From Opitutales bacterium (GTDB lineage: Bacteria; Verrucomicrobiota; Verrucomicrobiia; Opitutales; Oceanipulchritudinaceae), in NCBI GenBank assembly GCA_020831485.1, contig JAFIGG010000016.1, positions 1 through 53,886 of the forward strand: DNA of 53,886 bases, in the 5' to 3' direction. Below, in pieces: positions 7,028-15,234 of the stretch (positions are counted from its first letter, which is position 1; each line of letters starts with the position of its first letter). A program made the position numbers and the translations under genes. The notes under the pieces are model-generated. The model worked only from the letters and a program-made list of their open reading frames with translations, was not told where the DNA came from and made no database searches.

Positions 7028-8666
7028 GGGCGTGATTAATACTCCTATTGGAGTATTCATCAAGCGTAAAGTGCGTGCCTTTTGAGTCAACCGGTTCACC
7101 GGAAATCAGGTAGAAGGCAATTCGCCAGATGTGGTAGCTGCTGCTGTCCAGCAAGCGGATCACATCCAGCTGTTTGAGTGTGCCCTCGGGTTGGTTTTTA
7201 CCGGAGGCGGTTTCCTGGAGCAATTCGTGGCGCCGCTGCTTGCGTTCCTGCCCCTGAGTCCTTGACAGGCCTTCCAGTTTCTCGAGACCGTCGGGCAGTT
7301 CGTCGGGTGTATGCAGTGCCTCTCCGGCCAGCCGTGCGCTATTGAGGCTGCGATTCAGGAAGGGTGCCAGAACAGGATCCGAGAGCATGCTGACCAGTGT
7401 GAGCTGCCCTCCCTGAATCTGGTGCACCAGACGGGTCATGTGGTCCAGCGAATGCAGCAGCGAGACCCGTCGGTCGGCATCCCTTTGGTTGTCGGCCACG
7501 AAGGGAATGCGGGCCAAAAACCGTTTGCAGGATTCGAGGGAGTCTTCCAGCTCCTTCCAAGTACCTGCAGGCATTTGCGTTTTTCGCTGTGGGTCGAGCA
7601 GGCTTTGCCAGCGCTGCAGAAGGGCTGTCGCGGTGTCGCGCTGGGAGCGCCAGACCGCTTCGAGGGCTACGCTTGGGATCGACAGCAGCGAATCGTCGAG
7701 GTGGCGGCTGAAGGCTGAACCTTGATGCGGCAGCAGCCATTCGATGCCGCGCGCAAACGGCTTCACGAAAGGCAGGAAAATTAGCACACCCAAGGCGATG
7801 AAACTGGTGTGGAAAAAGGCCAGAGCGATGGCTCCGGATTCCAGCAGATCCGCGGATTCCAGCGCCGCGATGATGCGCAGGAAAATGGGCAGCAGGATAA
7901 GTGCGATGACACCCGTCAGCAGATTGAAAAGGATGTGGGCCAGCGAGGTTCGCCGAGCCGGAACGCTGGCACCGATGCAGGCCAGGGCTGCGGTAACTGT
8001 GGTGCCGATAGCCTGGCCAATGACCAGCGAGGTGGCCTGTTCCATGTTGATCGTGCCGGCGTGCAGCGCGGCCATGGCCGTAGCCACCGCGGCGCTGGAA
8101 GACTGCATGATGACGGTCATGGCAAAGCCGATCAGCAGGATCAGCAGGTGGCCCCAGAAGCCGGTTGAAGGCACCTGTGACAGGTCGAATGCCTCGGCCA
8201 AGCCTGCCATGCCCTCCTGCAGGTGATCGATGCCGATAAAGATCAAGCCGAAGCCGGCCAGTGCAACCCCGATGGGCGCTATGCGGCCGCGCCCCAGCAG
8301 CTTCATAAAGGCCCCGATGCCCACCAGTGGCAGCGCCAGGGTGCCAATACTGAATTTCAGGCCCAGGGTGGAAACGATCCAGCCCGTGCTGGTTGTGCCC
8401 AGGCTTGCGCCCATAATGACGCCAATGGACTGGGGGAAGGTCAGCAGTCCGGCGCTGACAAAACCTATGGTCATCAGGGTCGTGGCGCTTGAAGACTGCA
8501 CCATCGCTGTCACTCCCAGTCCGGACAGAAAGGCACTGACCGGCTTCCCGGTGAAGCGCAGGAGTGCCTGCCGCAATCGGTCTCCGGCGAAGTCCTTGAG
8601 GCCCTCCGTGAGGAGAACCATTCCGAGCAAAAACAGCCCAATGCCGCCGAGCAGTAGAAAAAGCAT
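6999..8666 (-). CDS. Na+/phosphate cotransporter family protein (NptA-like)
   Basis: 555 residues. Two inverted transport repeats carry the family motif, QSSSATT at residues 57-63 and QSSSA at 188-192, each followed by a Gly-Thr-Thr segment (GASLGTTSTGW and GQAIGTTVTA). About nine membrane segments fill residues 1-310. The C-terminal 230 residues are soluble and helical, in the position of the PhoU-like domain of this family. It would couple phosphate movement to sodium across the inner membrane. The gene follows the MscS gene by 77 bp on the same strand, and the LuxR gene overlaps its end. Confidence 0.9.
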   Translation of the reverse strand: MLFLLLGGIGLFLLGMVLLTEGLKDFAGDRLRQALLRFTGKPVSAFLSGLGVTAMVQSSSATTLMTIGFVSAGLLTFPQSIGVIMGASLGTTSTGWIVSTLGLKFSIGTLALPLVGIGAFMKLLGRGRIAPIGVALAGFGLIFIGIDHLQEGMAGLAEAFDLSQVPSTGFWGHLLILLIGFAMTVIMQSSSAAVATAMAALHAGTINMEQATSLVIGQAIGTTVTAALACIGASVPARRTSLAHILFNLLTGVIALILLPIFLRIIAALESADLLESGAIALAFFHTSFIALGVLIFLPFVKPFARGIEWLLPHQGSAFSRHLDDSLLSIPSVALEAVWRSQRDTATALLQRWQSLLDPQRKTQMPAGTWKELEDSLESCKRFLARIPFVADNQRDADRRVSLLHSLDHMTRLVHQIQGGQLTLVSMLSDPVLAPFLNRSLNSARLAGEALHTPDELPDGLEKLEGLSRTQGQERKQRRHELLQETASGKNQPEGTLKQLDVIRLLDSSSYHIWRIAFYLISGEPVDSKGTHFTLDEYSNRSINHAHGSAPPPAG

Positions 8667-8743
8667 GGGAAGGTTTTAGCGAATAAAGTGGCGCTTTGCC
8701 GAGTCTGAATTGCTCAGCCTTCGGTCCATTGTTCCACGTCCGC

Positions 8744-9577
8744 TCAAATTTTACGCTTGATCACATTGCCTTCGGCGAAGCGCCGGTTGGGGACTGAAAT
8801 CCACTGCTTGCCATCGTCTATACAGGTCGTGATCAGGCGAATGGTTTCGATCCGTCCGCGCACGCCATCGACTTCAACTTCGTCCCCCGGACTGAAATCG
8901 CCCCGCAGCATGCGCCCGGCAAGAATGGAGGTGACGATACTGCGTCCGCCAATCAGCAGGGTGGCAAAGGCCAGCACCGGGACGGCGATAAAGATAACCA
9001 GCAGCACTTGGAAGACAATGGGTGCCGCAAGTTCAAGATACTGGACGACATTGAGGACGGCCAAGCCAATGATCGTGAATCGTGCCAGTTGCCCCAGCAG
9101 GCCCGAAAGCGGCACATCCGCCATGCGCAGGGTCTTTTCCGCAACCTGGCCGACATAGTTGCCGAACAGGATGCCAACCGACAGCAGAATCGCTGCAACT
9201 GCTATCTTGGGTAGAAACCACAGTATGGTCAGCAGGAAAGCATGTGCTTCGACGAGCTCAAGGGTCGAGAAGACCACCGCCAGGGCACTGATGAGGATTA
9301 CCCAGTAAAAAAACAGTCCGACCAGATAGGACGGATGGGAATCGACACCGCCGCGCTGGAGGAGGGCTTTGAGGCCGAATTTTTCACAGAAGATGTTGAA
9401 GCCGATTGAGCGCAGGAGTTTGTGGCTCACCTGGCGCACAATGACGGCTATCAGCCAGCCGAGTATCAACACCACCAGCGAAAGCACGACGGCTGGGCCA
9501 TGATGGACGATGAAATGTTGGACTTGATTCCAGATGTTGCCGAAAAGGTCCGAGAGCAATTGAGTGAGTGTATCCAT
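8744..9577 (-). CDS. Small mechanosensitive ion channel (MscS family)
   Basis: 277 residues with four or five membrane segments (VVLSLVVLILGWLIAVIV at about 30-47, then three further hydrophobic stretches), followed by the MscS beta domain. GDFSPGDEVEVDGVRGRIETI and SVPNRRF near the C-terminus are its typical signature. It lacks the large C-terminal vestibule of E. coli MscS, ending shortly after the beta domain. Such channels release osmolytes on hypo-osmotic shock. It sits 14 bp downstream of the MFS gene and is probably co-transcribed with it. Confidence 0.85.
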   Translation of the reverse strand: MDTLTQLLSDLFGNIWNQVQHFIVHHGPAVVLSLVVLILGWLIAVIVRQVSHKLLRSIGFNIFCEKFGLKALLQRGGVDSHPSYLVGLFFYWVILISALAVVFSTLELVEAHAFLLTILWFLPKIAVAAILLSVGILFGNYVGQVAEKTLRMADVPLSGLLGQLARFTIIGLAVLNVVQYLELAAPIVFQVLLVIFIAVPVLAFATLLIGGRSIVTSILAGRMLRGDFSPGDEVEVDGVRGRIETIRLITTCIDDGKQWISVPNRRFAEGNVIKRKI

Positions 9578-9591
9578 GGGTAATCAGGGGA

Positions 9592-11109
9592 TTAGTCTTT
9601 GCTGAGGAATTGACGCAGCCAATTGCCGAGCTTGCCGAAGCGCTTGCTGCCGTTCTCAATGGCACGGCCGATGCGCTGTTCCGAGCGTTCGGCAAGGCGT
9701 TCGCTGCTTTCGTCGAGTTGGCGGAGAATGCCGGAGGTGCGGCGGAATTCAAAAATCAGGAAATCGCTGCTGGCAGCGACACCTTTCTGCGGATCCAGGT
9801 CGTTGCGCAGCTCCATCAAAACCATGGTCTGCTTGGCGGCGCCCTCTTCATGCACTCTCAGAATTAGAAAAATGACCAGAACCTGGCCGACCGAAGAGAG
9901 CAGGAACACGAAGTGCAGATTGGTGACCACGTAGGGGCCGAGGTTGAAACTAAACCCTTCCAGCAGGCCCACCAGGACGCCGCCGATCATCGGCGCCATG
10001 GCGCCGATGACGCCAGTGACAGCCGCAAAAACAGCCAGGTAGATTGATCGTCCCTGAGAGGGCGACAGTTTGATCAGCATGTTGAACTGGGAAAGACTGG
10101 AACCTGCAATGAAGGCGCCGCTGATCACGTGCCCCAGGAATAGAGGAAGCACATAACTGCCGGGGACCGCTGCAAGCCAGACAAATGGCACGGCAATCAA
10201 ACCCCAGCCAGCAACCAGGATGATCGGCTTGTTGCCCACCCGGTCCGAAATGGGACCCCAGACCTGCATCATCAGAAGGGTGGCAACCGTGGCGACGGTT
10301 ATGAACAGGGTGATTTGGGAAAAACTGATGCCCAGAATGTCGATCATGTAGACTCCGTAAAAGGGGCCTGCCAACTGGATTGAAAATATCCAGCCGGACA
10401 CAAAAATGATCAGTTTGCGGAAATTGGCATCGCGGAAGGGCAGGGCAAAGCGACTCAGAGTGATCTTTTCCGCGCTGGGTTGAAAGGCGGGTTCGCCCAT
10501 CCGCGAAAGCAGCAGTGAAGCAATAAGCCCCATCGCTAAGCCAAAGGCGAACAACAGCATATAGCCGGTTGGATCGCTCTCACCAAAGCGGTCACTCCAT
10601 TCCGTGAGAAAGCGTCCACCGGCGAGCAGGGCGGCGGTTCCGCAGGTAAGGGCGATCATATTGCGCTTGCCGAAATAGGCCCCGCGAATCTTTTCGGGCA
10701 CCACATCGCTCATCCACGAAAGCCAGGCCACCCCGGCCAGAGCGTTGGCCAGACTGGCAATGAAAATGATCGCCACGAGCACCCAGACGCGGGCATCGCC
10801 TATGGGATCAAACATCGCCAAGGGCAGCAGAATGATGCCCAACCAGACCAGTCGGCCAACAGTCACGCAGGTCAGGCACAGCTTTTTGCGCTGTCCGGTT
10901 CGTTCGATCAAGTAGGCACCGAACATCTGCAGCAGGTTGGCGAATGTCGGCAAGGCCGCGAGAATGCCGATCTGGAGGGCACTGGCATCGAGGATCTGCA
11001 AGGCGAAGCCGACCAGAAAGATACCGCCCGCCAGCGATGCCCCCACTGTTGCGAGGGCCCCATCCGCAATTGAAATGCGCAAGGCTTGTTGTCTTTGAGC
11101 TTCGTCCAT
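9592..11109 (-). CDS. MFS transporter
   Basis: About 505 residues from ATG 11109; an upstream TTG at 11142 would add 11 residues. Twelve hydrophobic segments are visible, with the cytoplasmic loop 2-3 motif region near YLIERTGQRKKL and an equivalent SDRVGNKP in the second half. Both are MFS A-motif-like. The C-terminal 90 residues are soluble, charged and rich in Arg and Glu, with probable coiled-coil character, which is longer than usual for the family. The substrate cannot be inferred. It is first in a - strand run with mscS, the Na/Pi transporter and the LuxR gene. Confidence 0.85.
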   Translation of the reverse strand: MDEAQRQQALRISIADGALATVGASLAGGIFLVGFALQILDASALQIGILAALPTFANLLQMFGAYLIERTGQRKKLCLTCVTVGRLVWLGIILLPLAMFDPIGDARVWVLVAIIFIASLANALAGVAWLSWMSDVVPEKIRGAYFGKRNMIALTCGTAALLAGGRFLTEWSDRFGESDPTGYMLLFAFGLAMGLIASLLLSRMGEPAFQPSAEKITLSRFALPFRDANFRKLIIFVSGWIFSIQLAGPFYGVYMIDILGISFSQITLFITVATVATLLMMQVWGPISDRVGNKPIILVAGWGLIAVPFVWLAAVPGSYVLPLFLGHVISGAFIAGSSLSQFNMLIKLSPSQGRSIYLAVFAAVTGVIGAMAPMIGGVLVGLLEGFSFNLGPYVVTNLHFVFLLSSVGQVLVIFLILRVHEEGAAKQTMVLMELRNDLDPQKGVAASSDFLIFEFRRTSGILRQLDESSERLAERSEQRIGRAIENGSKRFGKLGNWLRQFLSKD

Positions 11110-11235
11110 GAAGAGATTGGAAGATAGCAGGCTTTGCGCCAATGAACAGAGCTTTTTTAAATGCCTGCTGGAAGCAATCCCTGCCTTCAGCTTTGCATAG
11201 ACAGAAGCCCGAAACCCTGTTTCAGTACCCTGAGA

Positions 11236-11613
11236 ATGGATGATTCAACCGATTCACCCCGCAATGTCCTTGGCGGCCCGCTTAAAGTCTGCGGTCAGGA
11301 TCCGATGACCGGCTTCTTTCGCGACGGCTCCTGCAGAACCTGCGAGGAAGACCTGGGCCTGCACACCGTTTGCGCGGAGATGACAGAGGAGTTCCTTGGC
11401 TTTTCACAGGCGGTCGGCAACGACCTTTCCACCCCCCGTCCGGACTGGGGATTCTCCGGCCTCAAGCCAGGTGACCGTTGGTGCCTGTGTGCTCTGCGCT
11501 GGCGCGAGGCCTACCTCAACGGCTTTGCACCGCCGGTTGTCCTGGTCGCGACCCACGAAGCTACCCTGGAAGTGGTGCCGCTGAAAGAACTGCAGGCCCA
11601 CGCGACTGCCTGA
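11236..11613 (+). CDS. DUF2237 family protein
   Basis: 125 residues from ATG 11236; the frame opens at 11161 but the family begins at NVLGGPLKVCG. The pattern continues with DPMTGFFRDGSCRT, LGLHTVCAEMTEEFL and PGDRWCLCALRW, the conserved Cys-rich pattern of DUF2237, a small cytoplasmic family of unknown function. Several cysteines (in KVCGQ, SCRTC, TVCAE and CLCA) could bind metal. The gene is isolated on the + strand, with a repeat cluster just downstream. Confidence 0.85.
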   Translation: MDDSTDSPRNVLGGPLKVCGQDPMTGFFRDGSCRTCEEDLGLHTVCAEMTEEFLGFSQAVGNDLSTPRPDWGFSGLKPGDRWCLCALRWREAYLNGFAPPVVLVATHEATLEVVPLKELQAHATA

Positions 11614-11630
11614 GTGCGCTGCGATAGTAG

Positions 11631-11746
11631 GTGGCGGACGGGCGATAGCCCTTCGGGGAACGATCCAACCAGACCCTACTCCGAGGCGCTGTCGCGCGCC
11701 CGCCACTCAAGGCTCCGAGGCGTTGTCGCGCGCCCGCCACTCAGGG
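11631..11746. repeat. REP-like palindrome cluster, family 2 (three copies)
   Basis: The + copy at 11631-11655 reads GTGGCGGACG, then hairpin GGGC-GATA-GCCC overlapping it, then TTCG. The - copies at 11682-11706 and 11716-11740 read GTGGCGGGCG with hairpin GCGC-GACA-GCGC (one stem base altered in the last), then CTCG. The two - copies sit in a tandem 34-bp direct repeat (11679-11712 and 11713-11746) that differs at two positions. The same head and hairpin occur at 49383-49407 and 49693-49717. Confidence 0.75.
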
Positions 11747-11781
11747 TGAATTTAGACGCGACTTAGTGGTCGCAGCACTAT

Positions 11782-12231
11782 TCAGCCTGGATAGGCGCCG
11801 TTGATGTAGTCCAGGAGGTTTTCGATGTACATTTCGTGTTCACGAACGAACCAGCGCATCACGTCGCCGATCGAAATCATTCCAAGCAGCACGCCATCCT
11901 CGACTACAGGCAGGTGCCGGCAGCGCTTTTGGGTGATGATGCGCATGGTGTCCTCGATGGATAAGCTGGGGCGGATGGCCACCAGCTGACTGGTCATGAC
12001 GTCGCGGACTTTGGTGGACTTCGGGTCCGCACAGGTGTCGACCACGCGGGTCAGTACATCGCGTTCCGTGAACATGCCGACCGGTTTGCCCATGTGAACC
12101 ACGAGCAGCGATCCGATCTTTTTTTCGTTCATGGTTTTAACGGCTTCCGAAACGGTTGCCTCGGGCGAGATGGAGTGAACGGTGCTCCCTTTTACATTTA
12201 GAATTCTTGAGACTGGGGTGTTGATTTCCAT
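11782..12231 (-). CDS. CBS-pair domain protein
   Basis: 149 residues made almost entirely of two CBS domains, at about residues 8-70 and 75-135. Typical features are MNEKKIGSLLVV followed by GMFTERDVLTRVV in the first, and IITQKRCRHLPVVEDGVLLGMISIGDVMRWF in the second (quoted in part). Such proteins bind adenine nucleotides and sense energy state. The gene lies 67 bp after nuoN on the same strand, so it may be transcribed with the nuo genes. A 6-bp-stem hairpin (GCGGAG/CTCCGC, 12243-12262) lies in the gap, without a T tract. Confidence 0.88.
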   Translation of the reverse strand: MEINTPVSRILNVKGSTVHSISPEATVSEAVKTMNEKKIGSLLVVHMGKPVGMFTERDVLTRVVDTCADPKSTKVRDVMTSQLVAIRPSLSIEDTMRIITQKRCRHLPVVEDGVLLGMISIGDVMRWFVREHEMYIENLLDYINGAYPG

Positions 12232-12298
12232 TGGGGTTCAAAGCGGAGGGTTGAAGCTCCGCGGTTAGAGTTACAAAAAGTTCGTGGCCGACGCGCCG

Positions 12299-13738
12299 TC
12301 AGGGCTGCGTGCTCAGCGCACGAATCCAGAGATTGAGCGATTCGGGATGAAGCCCGAACCAGACGATAGAAAGAACCAGTAATCCGATTACTGTTCCTAT
12401 AATGAGTGCGAACGGGGGGGCTGTCGAGTCCTCGGATTGGGGATCGTCCGATGTTTGATACATCGCGATGACAATTCGCAGGTAATAATAAAGTCCGATG
12501 GCGCTGTTTGCGGCCAACCAGATCACCAAAAGCCATTCTTCCGCCTGAATGCCGGCGGAAACCAGAAAGAGTTTGCCCATGAAACCAGCGGTCAGCGGCA
12601 GGCCTATCAGTGAAAAGAGGGCAATGCTGAATGCGACGGCTATCCAGGGGCGGCTCCAGAACAGGCCCCGATAGTGATCAATGGTGTCACTGTCGCGGTC
12701 GCTGGGCGACAGGTAGGCGATCACGCCAAAGGCTGCAAGCAGGGCCAGCGAATAGATGCTCAGGTAGAAGGTGACGGCTTCGGGGCCCCGCTCCCCACCG
12801 GCGATAAATGCAACGAGAATGTAGCCGATGTGCGCGATTGAGGAGTAGGCGAGCAGGCGCTTCACATTGTCCTGAAACAGCGCCAGCAGATTCCCGACCA
12901 GCATCGAGGCGGCCGCTATCAGGGTCAGGGCGGCTGCGATCCCCGGTTGTTGGTGCAGGTCCATGCTGTAGAAGAAGCGCAGGGTCACCGCCATGACGGC
13001 GATTTTGGACACAGTGGCCAGGTATCCGGTCACCGGGGCCGGAGCGCCCTGATAGATGTCGGGAGTCCATTGGTGAAAGGGGACAACCGACAATTTGAAA
13101 CCAATGCCGACAAACATCAGCACCGAGCCGGCCAGGAGATAGGGGTCGTCCAGGGGGTGCTCGCGGAGGAGATGGGCGATGGTGATGAAATCCATGCTGC
13201 CGAGACGGGCATAGATCAGGGCCATTCCAAACAGCAGGAAGGCTGAGGTCACTGCCGCCAGAAAGAGGTATTTGACCGCTGCCTCAATGGCCTTTGCGCG
13301 GGTGAAAATATACCCAACCATGATGTAGAGAGACACCGACAGCAGCTCAATGCCGAGGAAAAGGGACACAAAGTGCGAGGCCTGGGCCAGCGCTATGGCA
13401 CCGACCAGCGAAAGCAGGAGCAGGATGTAGAACTCACCGCGCTCCATGCGGAACTTCTCCAGGTAGCTGTGGGCAAAGATGGTAACGACCATCGTCAGGA
13501 TCAGCATCAGGCCCTGGTAAAAGAACCCGAAGGAATCGATCACCAGCAGGGGCGCAATCCGGTCGGCGTCGGCGCTCATCGCCATTGGAATCGAGGCCAG
13601 TGCGGCTGCGAGCGAGAGCAGGGTCAGCAGGGAGGAAAGGGTTTGGCTGCGTTTGAAGGACAGCACCAGCATGACCAGCAGCGCGCCGCCAGCCACGATC
13701 AGAATGGGTAGAAGGGCCTGCAAGTCAGCCGGATTCAT
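12299..13738 (-). CDS. nuoN: NADH-quinone oxidoreductase subunit N
   Basis: 479 residues with about 14 membrane segments. It is the smallest of the three antiporter-like proton-pumping subunits of complex I. The Lys-containing helix in GIGFKLSVVPFHQWTPDIYQ and the segment LLAYSSIAHIGYI are conserved features of this family. It overlaps the end of nuoM by 4 bp (ATGA) and is the last nuo gene of the cluster. Confidence 0.95.
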   Translation of the reverse strand: MNPADLQALLPILIVAGGALLVMLVLSFKRSQTLSSLLTLLSLAAALASIPMAMSADADRIAPLLVIDSFGFFYQGLMLILTMVVTIFAHSYLEKFRMERGEFYILLLLSLVGAIALAQASHFVSLFLGIELLSVSLYIMVGYIFTRAKAIEAAVKYLFLAAVTSAFLLFGMALIYARLGSMDFITIAHLLREHPLDDPYLLAGSVLMFVGIGFKLSVVPFHQWTPDIYQGAPAPVTGYLATVSKIAVMAVTLRFFYSMDLHQQPGIAAALTLIAAASMLVGNLLALFQDNVKRLLAYSSIAHIGYILVAFIAGGERGPEAVTFYLSIYSLALLAAFGVIAYLSPSDRDSDTIDHYRGLFWSRPWIAVAFSIALFSLIGLPLTAGFMGKLFLVSAGIQAEEWLLVIWLAANSAIGLYYYLRIVIAMYQTSDDPQSEDSTAPPFALIIGTVIGLLVLSIVWFGLHPESLNLWIRALSTQP

Positions 13739-15234
13739 GGCGCATCCTCCTTCAAGGCCGTTTCAACGGCGGTTACATACACAGGCGTCCGCAATGCCTC
13801 CAGCGGGCCGGCGGCAACATCCAGGACGGGCCGTGGATAGAGTCCCAATCCGACCAAGCCGAGCAACAAAAGGGTCAGAATGAGGGTTTCCATGCGGTTC
13901 AGGTCCGGTAGACTCTGGGTCTTGCCGGGTTTGCCGTGAAAAACTTTTTGCACGATCCAGAGCGAATAGACCGCCGCGGCGACCAGTCCGGTTGCCGCCA
14001 GCGTAGTCAGCACCATGTGCTCGCGGAAGGTTCCGAGCAGGATCAGGAATTCACCGATGAAATTACCCGTTCCGGGAAGCCCAAGCGAGGCCATGGCAAA
14101 AAACAGGGCAAAGGCGGCAAGACGCGGGGCGAGGGTGCGAAAACCGCCCATTTGGTCGAGGTCCCGGGTGTGAATGCGTTCATAGATGAAGCCGGCCAGA
14201 ATAAACAGGGCACCGGTGCTGAGGCCGTGTGCGATCATCTGGATGACGGTGCCTTGCTGCGACACTTCATTCCAGGCGAAAACACCGAGCAGGATGAATC
14301 CCATGTGGCTGACGCTGGTGTATGCGATCAGGCGCTTGAGATCGGTCTGCGCGAAGGCCAGCAAGGCACCGTAAAGAATGCCGATGACTCCCATCAAAAC
14401 CGCATACGGCGCGATGGTCTCAGATGCATCGGGGAAAAGCGGCAGGACAAACCTCAGCAAGCCGTAGCCACCGGTTTTCAATAGAATGCCCGCAAGAATC
14501 ACACTGCCGGCCGTAGGCGCCTCGCTGTGGGCATCGGCCAGCCAGGTGTGGAAGGGGAATGCCGGTAGCTTGACCGCAAAGGCGATGAAAAAACCAAGCA
14601 TGAGCCAGAATTCTGCCAGGGGTTGCAGCTGGCTGCCCAGGAGCTGATTGTAGTCAAATGTGAGCTGGCCGGTCTGTTGTTGGTGGGCGAAGGCCAGACC
14701 GACAATCGCCACCAGCAGCAGGAGTCCACTGGCCTGGGTGAAGAGAAAGAACTTCACCGCCGCATAGTTGCGGTTGGCATGGCCCCATATTCCAATCAGG
14801 AGGAACATGGGCAGGACCATCATCTCCCAGAAAAAGAAAAACAGAAAGAGGTCCGTCGCCAGAAACACCCCGACCGTGCCAGCGAGAATCCACAATAGAT
14901 TGAAGTGGAAAAATCCAACCCGTTCATGGATGGAGTGCCATGAGATCAGGACGGATAACAGACCGAGGAAAAAAGTCAGGGCGATGAGCAATAAACTCAA
15001 GCCATCCAGTGATAACTGAAAGTGAATACCGAGACTGGGGATCCAGGAAATTTTTTCCTCTAGAATCCATCCGTCTGGACCGCTGCCGTGATTCCAGTAG
15101 GCGAGTGTCCAGGCCAGGCCAATCCCGAGTGCCAGCAGCGCTATCCAACGGCAGGCCGCCACACTGTAGCGGGCTGTCAGCCAGCACAGGAGTCCACCGG
15201 CGAAGGGTAATGCGATGAGCGTTGCGAGGGTCAT
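13735..15234 (-). CDS. nuoM: NADH-quinone oxidoreductase subunit M
   Basis: 499 residues with 14 predicted membrane segments, an antiporter-like proton-pumping subunit of complex I. The segment AVKLPAFPFHTWLADAHSEA, followed by PTAGSVILAGILLKTGGYG, is the characteristic NuoM core with the channel Lys residues. FFWEMMVLPMFLLIGIWG contains the conserved Glu of helix 5. The start overlaps the nuoL stop by 4 bp. Confidence 0.96.
   Translation of the reverse strand: MTLATLIALPFAGGLLCWLTARYSVAACRWIALLALGIGLAWTLAYWNHGSGPDGWILEEKISWIPSLGIHFQLSLDGLSLLLIALTFFLGLLSVLISWHSIHERVGFFHFNLLWILAGTVGVFLATDLFLFFFFWEMMVLPMFLLIGIWGHANRNYAAVKFFLFTQASGLLLLVAIVGLAFAHQQQTGQLTFDYNQLLGSQLQPLAEFWLMLGFFIAFAVKLPAFPFHTWLADAHSEAPTAGSVILAGILLKTGGYGLLRFVLPLFPDASETIAPYAVLMGVIGILYGALLAFAQTDLKRLIAYTSVSHMGFILLGVFAWNEVSQQGTVIQMIAHGLSTGALFILAGFIYERIHTRDLDQMGGFRTLAPRLAAFALFFAMASLGLPGTGNFIGEFLILLGTFREHMVLTTLAATGLVAAAVYSLWIVQKVFHGKPGKTQSLPDLNRMETLILTLLLLGLVGLGLYPRPVLDVAAGPLEALRTPVYVTAVETALKEDAP

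Noticed and set aside
12243-12262. Hairpin after nuoN as a terminator
   Set aside because: A six-base stem without a T tract is too weak to call, so co-transcription of the CBS gene stays open.
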